Below, in pieces: positions 47,892 through 59,084 of a stretch of DNA of 64,000 bases. Source of the DNA: Oenanthe sinensis (Eukaryota; Streptophyta; Magnoliopsida; Apiales; Apiaceae). The stretch spans positions 10,070,001 through 10,134,000 of the forward strand of contig JAPMAC010000231.1 of the NCBI GenBank assembly GCA_028671895.1, given 5' to 3'. The translations under genes and the position numbers were made by a program. The stretch's first letter is position 1. Each line of letters begins with the position of its first letter. The notes below the pieces were generated by a model. The model was given only the letters and a program-made list of their open reading frames with translations. It was not told the origin of the DNA and did no database searches.

Positions 47892-49149
47892 ATCTCCCCC
47901 TATTTGTTGTTAAACATTTAACACACAAATTCCTAGAGGATAACTCAACTAACAACTAAGAAAATAAAACGACATTTAAGAACTTGTAAATAATAAATTA
48001 TTTTCTGGATCATATAATACATTTCCAGATTTCAATCATGAAAGATAAATATAAGATAGATGTTCTTCTAGACTGAACATATTTAACAAAGTTCTATCTT
48101 GACTTACCTATCATTACCAGCTTCAGAAGTATCAACTTCACCTTCTTCTAGAGATCAGGTGTCATTGGTAGATCCTCAGTTGCTGGTTTCTCTGGATCAG
48201 ATTCTGCATTTCCAGATTTCTTGAGAAACTGAAATGAAAGATGTTTGTTCCTCTAGCACTGAACATATTATACAAGTAGTATTATCTTCATTTCTCAGAC
48301 TCATCACTACTCCCCCTTAGGATGGCAGGGATGAAGTCTTGTTCTCTTCTTATTACCACTTCTCCTCTATTTCTCCAACTTCTGTCTTCACTTCTCTCCC
48401 AAGGTGAATTCATTCTCCCCTTATGTGAATTATCCAACCAATTTAATAGAAGTAATAACAAACATGGCATACATACAGCATTAAACCATCGCAGATATAA
48501 AAAATGCAAACTATGACATGTTATGCATTTTAGAAAATCCAGTTAATCCTATATACAAGAATTTTCTAAAATCAAATGGATCCAATCCAAGCATGTTGTT
48601 ATATACCCCCTTTTCAACAATGGAGTAATCCTCTTCTAGTAAAAGTCTTTGTTAAACAATTCTCCCATTTGGATCTTGTTCAACACTTTTCCCTTTTTGG
48701 ATCTACTTCTCCCTTTTTGGATCTTGTTGAACAGTTCGAACTGTTCAACACTTCTCCCCCTTAGTTGAGTAATCCTCTTCAGAATCCTTAATAATAGAAG
48801 AAATTTCATCCCCCTTAGTTGAGTAACATTATAAATCTGTAACAGATAATTGGGAATGGGATTTGGTAATTGTGCTAGTGTGTGATTTTCTTTTGTGTTT
48901 CTGACAAGTGTTTCGCTCATATACTCTCTAAGTGTTTCACTCATAGAATATATATTTTCACTCTTTCTCACTTGTGTTTCACTCTTTCCTCACAACACTA
49001 TTTCTCTCTCTCAGTACGGATGACACAATCGTTTGTACCTACAAGAAAGATCACCATAGCCCCTTCAAGAGAGGTCACTGGTGGTGCAATGGGGTTTCGT
49101 AAATCCCCGTCCTCAATTGAATCTATAAAAACATTTGAATTTGAAAACT
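47892..49149 (-). other. Element E pre-LTR region with multiple polypurine tracts
   Basis: The primer tract AAATAGGGGGAGAT is at 47892-47905. Further AAGGGGGAG-type tracts occur near 48312, 48753 and 48811, and weaker ones near 48413. A purine-rich GTGAAA/GTGAGA stretch lies at about 48900-49010, as in B 17580-17680. No credible gene. Confidence 0.75.
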
Positions 49150-51000
49150 GAATTGCTTCAGGAATAAATTCAATGAGTTGCTGATCATCTAAGATGATCT
49201 GTTCCGTTAGGAATCCAGATATGTTCCATCTGGGGAGGGAGACAAGGATCTATAATGTAGCAAAAGATCCAAGTTTCCTCCTGACGCCTATGAAGGCATG
49301 TTGATTCAGTCAGAATCATCAATCATCCTTCCTTCCTTGATATGGAAGTTTAGAATAATTGCTTCCGTCAATTCATCCTTAGTGTGTGACAATCCTTACA
49401 GTGCATTTGAATATATACATTTATGGTTTGCAGTGTTTGAGAGTGTCCAGATGAAGTTGACTCTTTACAAATGGCCTTGACTGACAGGCCGAATTCAATA
49501 GACTCATCATGTTAATGATGACGAACCTAGTAACAGTTTTGCCATTTGCAAATCTATACCCTTTTGGGAGGATATAAATTAGTTAGCAGTTGCCTTGGTT
49601 TCAATTACATTCTAACTAGAGGTAGAGCTGCTGGAACACTCATAGATACTTCTCTTTTCTAGTGCACTAGAGGCACTTACTCTCTCACCCTCTTTAGTTG
49701 ATAAACTTTTCTTTTCAGGGGTTTAGTAGATGAAGTTGAACCTGTTTGAGTGTTTGTGGTTCTATGATCTGTGTTAGAGATTCTATGTTTTCAATCCCTT
49801 GATCTTGTCCTATAGCCACTGAGGGCTCAATATATCAATTGTATATATATTTATACCAATTGATTAGAGAATATATCAAGATCGAGATTACCTGCTTTTA
49901 CCTCGAGTCGATTGCTCTTGTTCAGCAGGACACAGATATGCTTTTATTATTAGTGACTTTTAGATAAATAATAAATATATATTATCACTAACAACAAAAA
50001 TCATAATTAATTGCAATGAAACAATAACAAATTATCAAAATATGATAATTAATAATAATTTCAAAAAGCAAGTAATTATGCTCCTAATATCTTATCGTAT
50101 TAAAATTATGAAACTAATAAACGATGAATTGCTTCAATTCATAATTTTAATAAGATAAAATACTCTTGCTAAATACTAAATAATCATAGGAATGAAAATT
50201 AGCATTTAACTTCATACATTATATCTAATAATTGTTACTCAAGCATATGACAATTATACTCATAACAATTATCAGTGATATATGTAAGTTCGAGAATGTA
50301 GATGTAAAGAAATTCACAAGTTCTTTAAATATTGACATTTAATACTTATGATTCTTAGAACAATTTCTCGTAGACAAAAATAAATTTGAAAAATAACATG
50401 AAATAATAAAAAACTATAAAGTAAAAATATGCCAATCAAAAATAAATATGCCAATCTTATAGAAAAAAAATAAATATGCCAATTAAATAAAACTGTACAA
50501 AACTAAAAATGTTGCATGTACCTCTCACTGTGCACGCCTTGCAATGTGTTCCTAGAACTTACCATCAGCGTGAGTGCCAGTGATGTGCTTGACTCATTAC
50601 AAAGTGCCAGTGAGTGCCAGTGATGTGCTTGACTCATTACAAAGTGCTCTGGATGACGAGCGGATTTCAATGGACTCATCCTGTAGAGAGAATGATTCTA
50701 GAAACAGTTTTATTGCCTTTTCAGCTCTGCATCCTTTTGAGAAGATGCAGATGAGCTTACAGTTACCTCAGTTATATACTCCTTTTCTTCTCTGGAGGTA
50801 GAGCTGTGGGTGCACTTCCGACATCATCCTTATTTGCTGCATCAAGTGCAGTATCTCCCTTATCAACCTCTAACTTAAATGAGTTCCTTATATCTCCAGG
50901 GGTTAATATATGGAAGTGGATGAATTGGTGTTTGGTACTATGGCCTGGGTAAGAGATTGATGGGTTTTCAACCTCTTGGCCAGTTTCTAAAGCCACTAGG
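49150..51000 (-). pseudogene. Element E degenerate third-frame segment in two diverged copies
   Basis: One copy (about 50500-51000) keeps a 74-codon frame with EVENPSISYPG, DTALDAANKDD and ALPPEKK, close to B 16700-17130. A more diverged copy (about 49150-49860) repeats the same order, starting from a GTGGCTATAG-like start near 49820. Between them lies an AT-rich block (49950-50400) that in B precedes the segment. A 37-bp repeat (GCCAGTGATGTGCTTGACTC) is duplicated at about 50570-50645. No functional product is expected. Confidence 0.6.
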
Positions 51001-52180
51001 GGCTAATTGGAAAGAACCAATCGAGATAAAAAGATAATCACCTTAACATTCCAAAACATATTTTTCATCCCAAAGAGAAGGAAAAATATAATAAGGAATG
51101 GTAATAGATTGCATTAAAGCACTTTCAATAAAAGAGTTTTGTCGGAACTAAAGATTTATCATTTAAAAGCATGATACAAAATTTTCTTTAAGATACATAT
51201 CCCATAATAAAACGCGGGAAACTTGTATCATAGAAGAAAGTTTTTATCCTTTATGAATTTCCTATAAGGCAAACTTCCCATAATAAAATGCGGGAGTTTA
51301 TACCAAAGAAGAAATTCAACTCTCTTACCAAATTATATCTCGTTAAAATGACTCTTTTCCTTTATACCTTAATACTGTACTATTTGAAAATAGTTTTGCA
51401 AACCATCCTTATCAGATAGAGGACTATGATTTTCCGACTCATAAAGCAATTATGATATTCATCATTTTCGTCCACATGATATTCACCCTAACTTAAAATA
51501 GAAAATTTCATTACAATAGGGGTGGATGTATTCTTAGCAATACAGTATAAGGCCTTCAAAGCAACAACCACTGTTTAGGTACTTTGAATTAATGTGCAAC
51601 AAACATTGAAACAAGTGTTTGAAAATAAATCATTTTACAAATGGTTGATACCTAGAAGTAAAAACAATTTTGGAAATATTTCTAAGTATATAAAATATTG
51701 AGAATTTTATATACGCATAACTTAGAAAATACTTCTATTTTTCAATATTAGTGTTTTTGAAATATGCATTGATTATTTAGATCAGTAATTCTAAATAATG
51801 TCACTAATATTAAAAGTGTCACAATTATTTGTAACAAAATATTTAAAAACATCAGAGAAAAATATCAAAACAATTAAGTAAGATATCATTAACTGATACT
51901 CATTAAATAGTTATCATACAAACAATTATGCTGCATATTATTTTAATTCATTTAAATCATGAGATTGATCTGACATTGAATTGTCTAACATCATAATTTT
52001 AAATCAATTAAGATAATATACAAACTTATGCTAGAACACCTAATTACCACATATGCATATAATATTGTAAACATGATAATTAAAGTAGTAGCAATAAGTA
52101 TGAGGTTCTGGATTTTAGATAAATTCACAAGTCCTTTAAATATGAAAATTTTAATACTTGTGAACTCATTTAAGAATTCT
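51001..52180 (-). other. AT-rich spacer of element E
   Basis: It corresponds to parts of B 14471-16690. Two copies of the CCCGCGTTTTATTATGGGA motif (plus-strand CCCATAATAAAACGCGGG near 51201 and a variant near 51278) are kept. No gene is visible. Confidence 0.7.
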
Positions 52181-54240
52181 TTGCAGATGAGATTTCCAAC
52201 AAATATGCACATACATAATATCTCAACTTTACTAAACAACTTAGACAAAATGAATTTATCAAGCTGTTTTAGCAAATGTCTGCAAGTAATTCTATTAAGG
52301 ACTACTCTCGATATAAATGATACCTGGTGTCCATGCGCTTGTTCCGTGAGTGGTGAAGAGATTATCCAGCAGAGTTGATGGAGTTTGACAGCTTCTGGTA
52401 ATTACCTCCCTGTCTTTCTTATAACCTGCATTATCTATATCTATATAGCCAATTAGGTTAAACCTGGTATCTTTAGGGTACCTGATTCTTAGAATTAGTA
52501 ATCCCTTAAGATATCTAACAATTCATTTCTTAGCTATAAGATTAGATTCTCTAGTATCCACATGGAAACTTACACATAGGCATATTGAGAATAAAATATA
52601 TGGTCAGTAGACCCACATATAATATAATCATGGTATACTTGCACTAAACATTATGTGTGTGTGCCTTGTATAAAGAGATATGTGTATAACGACTCTAATA
52701 TAAAATCATTTTCAAGTAATTAGCAGTTAGAGTGTCATACCATGTCCTTGACCATTGCTTGATATCTTACCTTCGTCATAGAGAGCTTTGTGAAGAGAAT
52801 GATATACAAATTCCAGTGGATATGAAACTTCAAAGTCCAGGAGTTATTGTACATCAACATGTTCAGCCCTAATAGTATCAAGTCTCGTCTCTGGTGCTTT
52901 AGTTAGATCTTGAAAGTCCCGAAGATTCTGTTTCCATCATCGTCGATACCTTCTGTAGCAACCAGTTTGACTTTGTCCCTCATAACAATGCCAAATTTCG
53001 TCCAGTCTCTGAAAACCCTTATAGTACCAATTACAACTTTGTCTTGTGGTCTGGGTTCCAGATTCAGTAGATTCTGCCTTCGAACTGATTGAGATCATCT
53101 TGCATTTGCAATCACCCAATCTGGATCAATCAGTGCTTCTTCAATCTTCTTTAGGATACCAACTGTTTAACAATTGTTCTTTCCCGAAGAATAACCATTT
53201 ACTTTGCATAGCACTTCTAGTCTTTACTCTAGTATCCGGATCACTAAAAACTAGACTCCAGGAATGGCTTTGACTCCAAACCCTTTATCTCGGCAGATAT
53301 GTTCTTAATGTGTTCCTTTGATCTTCATTGTGTTGAGTACGACTAGTAGATCCTTCTTTTATTTGCTCCCCCTGAGTTGCTGCTAGGATGTGTTGAAGAT
53401 CCTTCACCTTGTTGAGTGGATTCTGTTAAAGTCCATGAGTTGTGTAGATTCACTACCATTTCCACTTCTAGGATCTGAATCATCATCATTAACATTGATT
53501 CCTTCTGCAACCTCAGTTTCATCATCAATATCTGAATATGACTCTGACAAGTTGTCAAACTTCACAGATTCAGAATAGACTTTTATTTTAATGCTCGGGA
53601 GCTTGGTGTAATAGGACGACACATTCAGACTTTCAATCACCTTCTGGTTTTACATCACATCTTACTTTGAAAGCTTTCGACTTCAATGAATAGCCAAGGA
53701 AAATTGTTCCATGAGCCTTAATTTCAAATTTTCCAAGATACTCATATAAATCTTCAATAAATATCAATTTCCTCCAAACACACGAAAGAACTTCAGTGTT
53801 TGCTTCTAGTTGGCCATTAACTCATATGATGTCTTTTCATGATCCTGTTGAATAAAGAAGCATGTTGTGTTAATCGCTTCAACTTCAAAGTACCTTTGCT
53901 TCCAACTTGATCTGCCTGAAGTGATCAATCACCATATGTGATATATTATCTGTTGAATGCACGAACATCACCAATTCACTCTCAGTTGAGTGATATTTCA
54001 TCTTTCTTGCTTGAAATCAAACACTTTTCTATTTCAATGCTTTTCCAGAAAACCTTTTGACAAAGAATTCCCTAGTGCCCTGTAGATAATGCTTAAGTTC
54101 GTTGACAAGAAAGATATTTCCAGTGATGACAATTCCAAACTCATGATAGCCAAGTCCCATGTACATCCTTTGCTGTCATCTCCAAAGGTTACCGTTGGGT
54201 AGGCTTTCTCAACCAACTGTGATAGTAGAGCTTCAATGCT
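52180..54240 (-). pseudogene. Element E degenerate pol
   Basis: Minus-strand fragments follow B's pol in order: VTFGDDSKGCTWD near 54190, an acidic linker DIDDETEVAEG near 53530, an RT start near 53110, and an RNase H C-terminal trace near 52190-52290. The RT box reads YHDY (52635-52624) instead of YVDD, as in B. The region equivalent to the integrase SDIGTQF of B is deleted (about 90 bp, near 53895). Stops and shifts throughout. Confidence 0.85.
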
Positions 54241-54303
54241 AGTAATATGTCTCGAACAATAAATGTCACGAAATCACATAACTTTTGTATTTTGTTTCAT
54301 TCT

Positions 54304-55182
54304 CTGCAATCACAAATGATTAAGATTCTTGGTACTCAATCTTCAATTGAGTCCAGATGGGTTAGAGATATTACTTTCAATAGTGGTAACAACAGCTTCA
54401 ACCTTAACACGCACAAACTTATCTTTGACTGATCACTTTCCATTCACAGCAGCCTTGAAAAGGTAGTCTTAAGGCTATGAGATTAGTGATTCCAACCTTT
54501 ATTAAGGTGGACTAGCAGTCTTTACCCTATTGTGATTCTTATTGATGCTTTGCCTAAGATTATGCAAGTCCTAAGATATGCATTTTCAGATTTAAATAAA
54601 CAAGCATGAAAATAAGAACACATGGTAAACATTTAGCTTCATTGCATTATAGATAAGAATTACGCAATTCAGGCATGTTATGCATATTAGAAAATTCAGT
54701 ACTATCTACTTTAACCATTCTATATAAGTGTAACATGTGTTTAGCAGATTTACAGATATTCAATAATTTTCTAAAAGCACATGGAATAGAAGAACTAACA
54801 ATTTAATTACTAATTCTTTCTAATCCATTTTTGTTGTTGTCTAACATTTTAATTATCTCTAATTACCTAAGTCAATTTTAGATTAAGCCTCGAATCTACA
54901 AATTTTACTGACTACTTAGATAATTCTACCATCTTTTAATCTACTATACCTTAACAAGCAATGCACTAAGTGATTTGACATTAGAGTGCAACTTTGTGAG
55001 TGTGATCAATTCAACATTAGCAAAGGTATTAAATCACAGAAGATTTAAATCAAGTTCAAGCAAATATTCAGGATACATCTAATCGTCTAGAATAATCCTA
55101 TCTAATTCTAGATATTCATTTTACTGTATTGAAAATCATACAGCTCTGAATTAGATAAAGGTATACTAGTTAGAATGCGTAC
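54304..55182 (-). other. Intron-like AT-rich segment of element E
   Basis: On the minus strand it begins GTACGCATTC and ends TTTGTGATTGCAG, and it corresponds to B 10852-11641. It is 879 bp and has no open frame. Confidence 0.4.
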
Positions 55183-55769
55183 CTTTGAAGTGCTTAGTGA
55201 TTCATCTCCAGTGTTGATCATTGAAGCCAGATATCCATGTGGTTCATCACTATCACTGATAGAACCAACTTTGCATTTAACTTCACCAATAAATGATTTC
55301 CCTTGCTGTAACCTTACTAATGTTTGACATTCCTGTTTTTAACTCATCACAGTCTCTGTCATCATTTGCTTGTTCAGGATTCTTGAATATTGTAGCACAG
55401 CCCTGATCTTGTCTTGCTACTTGTAGCCTCATATGTTTCTTCAGTTGTGACCTCTAACGATTCTTAAATCCGTTTTGTATAAGTACAAAAACTAGAATGA
55501 TCATTAGAGTCAGAAAAAAATCTTCAGAATTCCCCACTAATAAATCTATCCTATCTTTACATTTGAGCAGTTTGTGGAACTATAACATGAACAATCGTAT
55601 CATCCACAATAAAATCCAAATGCTACGGAATAAACCTACTAATACGAAATGACCACTTTCCTCGAAACCAGGTCATATGCTCTGCGAATTAATTCTAAGC
55701 CAAAACGAAAAATTTTCCAAGTACAAACCCTTTTGGAAAAATGGACCAAGTTTTAATATCTTTAGATTA
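55183..55769 (-). other. Element E gag-like remnant and unassigned leader
   Basis: 55183-55320 matches the B segment 10690-10851. The rest (55320-55769) shows no frame or known motif. It is far shorter than the B equivalent (9300-10690), so E has lost leader or gag sequence here. Confidence 0.5.
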
Positions 55770-57312
55770 TAAATTAAATCTATATAAATTTAACTAATAA
55801 ATTTACTTAAATTAAATTTATGAAATAAATTCATTTAAATTAAGTTTATAAAATAAACCTTTTTCAAGTTTAAATAATAAACTCATTTAAATTAAATTCA
55901 CAAAATAAATTTATTTTAAATAACATTTATAAAATAAATTTATCTAAATTTAAATTTATAAAATAAAATTATCTAAATAAATTTAAATTATAAAAGGAAA
56001 TCTATTTAAATTTAAAGAATAAATTTATTTAAATTAAAATTTATAAAGTAAACTTATTTAAATTAAGTTTATAAAAGAAACTTTTTCAAGTTTAAATAAT
56101 AAACTCATTTAAATTAAATTCATAAAATAAATTTATTTAAAATAACATTTATAAAATAAATTTATCTAAAGTTAAATTTATAAAATAAAATTATCTAAAC
56201 AAATTTAAATTATAAAAGGAAATCTATTTAAATTTAAAGAATAAATTTATTTAAATTAAAATTTATAAAGTAAACTTATTTAAATTAAGTTTATAAAAAG
56301 AAACTTTTTCAAGTTTAAATAATAAACACATTTAAATTAAATTCACAAAATAAATTTATTTTAAATAACATTTATAAAATAAATTTATCTAAATTTAAAT
56401 TTATAAAATAAAATTATCTAAATAAATTTAAATTATAAAATTAAGTCTATTTAAATTTAAAGAATAAATTTATTTAAGTTAAAATTTATAAAGTAAACTT
56501 ATTTAAATTAAGTTTATAAAACAAACTTTTTCAAGTTTCAATAATAAACTCATTTAAATTAAATTCACAAAATAAATTTATTTTAAATAAAATATATAAA
56601 ATAAATTTATCTAAAGTTAAATTTATAAAATAAAACAATCTAAACAAATTTAAATTATAAAAGGAAATCTATTTAAATTTAAAGAATAAATTTATTTAAA
56701 TTAAAATTTATAAAGTAAACTTATTTAAATTAAGTTTATAAAACAAACTTTTTCAAGTTTCAATAATAAACTCATTTAATTTAAATTCACAAAATAAATT
56801 TATTTTAAATAAAATATATAAAATAAATTTATCTAAAGTTAAATTTATAAAATAAAACTATCTAAACAAATTTAAATTATAAAAGGAAATCTATTTAAAT
56901 TTAAAGAATAAATTTATTTAAATTAAAATTTATAAAGTAAACTTATTTAAATTAAGTTTATAAAAGAAACTTTTTCAAGTTTAAATAATAAACTCATTTA
57001 AATTAAATTCACAAAATAAATTTATTTTAAATAACATTTATAAAATAAATTTATTTAAATTTAAAATTATAAAATAAATTTATCTAAATAAATTTAAATT
57101 ACAAAAGTAAGTCTATTTAAATTTAAAGAATAAATTTATTTAAATTAAAATTTATAAAATAAACTTATTTAAATTAAGTTTATAAAACAAACTTTTTCAA
57201 GTTTAAATAATAAACTCATTTAAATTAAATTCACAAAATAAATTTATTTTGAAAAACATTTATAAAATAAATTTATCTAAATTTAAATTTATAAACTAAA
57301 TTTATTTAACAA
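55770..57312 (-). repeat. AT-rich tandem array, period about 221-222 bp, seven copies
   Basis: The marker TTTTTCAAGTTT recurs near 55861, 56083, 56304, 56526, 56749, 56971 and 57193, giving a period of 221-222 bp. Units consist of variants of AAATTTATAAAATAAATTTA and differ by small indels. It lies about 90 bp after the primer site, the same place as the shorter AT array of B (8966-9298). Confidence 0.93.
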
Positions 57313-57398
57313 GGCCTCTAAACATTCAGAGTTCAAAACAGTTTCGGTACCCTGAGCTTCACTGGACTACGGATCTTGATTTGTATATCAATCAGCTT

Positions 57399-57410
57399 GC
57401 TCTGATGCCA
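57399..57410 (-). other. Element E primer binding site
   Basis: The minus strand reads TGGCATCAGAGC two bases after the LTR end CCCAACA; it is complementary to initiator Met tRNA. Confidence 0.92.
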
Positions 57411-57831
57411 ATTGTTGGGTCCCGGAAGTATCGTAGAAGGGGGGTTGAATGCGATACTGACAACAATTTAAAATTCTTTTCAGAATTTGCGGAATTAAAT
57501 TATTGCTTAAGCTGAGGGTTAGAGTCGTTATAGTGTTTGGGAGGCTGACTTACTAGCTTTCTATTTTTATGATATAACATTTAAGATATAGAAAATTAGC
57601 AAGTAAGTAAACAAGATTCAAGTTAAATATGTATATTAAACTTGAACGGGTGTTACAATATCCGGTAGAATAAACATTTAATTCCTAGAACAAATTTGAC
57701 ATGAATTGTTCTACTTAGGAATTAAAACCAAACTAGCACAGAAAGTCTGTGAATATAACTTTGCAGACAAATTGCTGAATTTGTAAGTTTTTCTACTTAA
57801 GGAAGTATGAAGAAATGAAGCCTTCATCTCA

Positions 57832-57839
57832 TATTTATA
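57832..57839 (-). promoter_or_regulatory. TATA box of the element E 5' LTR
   Basis: TATAAATA on the minus strand, immediately downstream of the motif array. This is the copy that would drive the element's genomic RNA. Confidence 0.65.
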
Positions 57840-57849
57840 GAGAATGGAA

Positions 57850-58190
57850 ATGGCTGGTATGACCTTTATGACTATGACTTAATTTCAAGAAAATAACCCT
57901 TGTATGACTTAATAAATCGCTGGGCATGACATATTCTGGTCGGTATGATTTACTGAAGCTTGGTATGACTTTCAGAAATTCGGTATGACTTATTTTATTA
58001 ATTAAAAAAATCGGTATGACTTTTTAATTAAATAAAAAATCAATCCACTTGCTCCAGTATGACCTTTTAACTTGAATAGCTCGGTATGACTTTTGGAATA
58101 AGCTCGGTATGACTTTTGGAATAAACTGCCAATTCAATTCTTGGTATGACATTTGAATCAATTCTCTCGGTATGACTTATTGAATCACCT
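57850..58190 (-). repeat. AAGTCATACCG motif array in the E 5' LTR
   Basis: Same array as 46640-46980, with four or five substitutions between the two. Copies occur roughly every 15-40 bp. Confidence 0.88.
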
Positions 58191-59084
58191 GCCTTTATCA
58201 TTTCTTTTCCACTTGTTAGACACATGGCAAGCCTTGATTGGTCACTTTAAAAACCTCCTGCCAATTTCAATTTGCAAAAGCAAGGGACTTATTTTGTCTT
58301 ATTATAGACAGGCTCCGTAGAAATGCTTTTCGACCCGCACAGCTTATTATCTTTGATTAATAAATAATAAATTTAATTAATAAATTATAAAAATAAATAT
58401 CTAATATTATTTAGATATTTATAAATATAATTTACTAAATAAATAAAATATTTATTAATTAAATAAATCCTTACGCTCTAAGCTGCGGTCTTCTGATGGT
58501 CTGGAACCAAACTCCTTTTGACTTGCAAATGATAAATCAATTCCAACCGGGGTTCCACCTTTAAGAATATATTACTCTGCATTTCTTCTATGCCATTTCT
58601 TTTACCGCCTTGTCTTCAAGTCAGTACCGTATCTCTTTGAACTTCCAGCTTCTGTCTTCTGTCATTCTAAAATAATTCTAAATTAATTAATCCTTTAATT
58701 AATTTAAGAAATAAATTAATTCTGAGTGAATTAATTTACTAATTAATTTAATTAATTAATAGAGAATTAAATTAAAGGCTTGACTATTGTTGATGTAGAT
58801 AAGACTCTTCTGTTCTTCAACAATAACCTTTTTAACCACTTGAACTTTTTGATGGCGAATCTTCACTGACATTGTTGACACCCTGTGCACTGGTCTTGTT
58901 CACGGATGACTAACTACAATGTTGATTCTCATTTCTGCTGTAGTGGTCTTTGTGTCTTGTCATTTCCTGTCTTGGCTTCTTTTTGTTCTTCCTCTATACT
59001 CAATAATTATTATTTACTTCGCTTTCTTATCTGAGTTGAGTTGTCATCTACTTATTACAAATAGGACTAGTAATATGACTTTCA

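Larger units (their letters stand above)
46206..59084 (-). mobile_element. Element E: complete non-autonomous Sirevirus-type element (12.9 kb)
   Basis: Two LTRs (57413-59084 and 46206-47891), a perfect CTGAC target duplication, an initiator-Met primer site and an AAATAGGGGGAGAT tract define a complete element. The LTRs differ by about 17 small changes plus one gap of about 13 bp (roughly 99% identity by eye), so it is young. The 9.5-kb interior has no usable frame. It is homologous to the interior of B and carries the same RT active-site change. It must have been copied by another element's enzymes. Confidence 0.93.
57413..59084 (-). repeat. Element E 5' LTR (1672 bp)
   Basis: About 99% identical to 46206-47891 by eye. 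It holds the TATA box (57832-57839) and the AAGTCATACCG array (57850-58190). Its minus-strand start TGAAAGTCATATTAC abuts the CTGAC duplication at 59085. Confidence 0.95.

Noticed and set aside
47726..47959. Hydrophobic 77-codon frame, also at 58919, resembling a small membrane protein
   Set aside because: It occurs in both E LTRs on the antisense strand and runs across the LTR boundary into different sequence, so it is not a gene.
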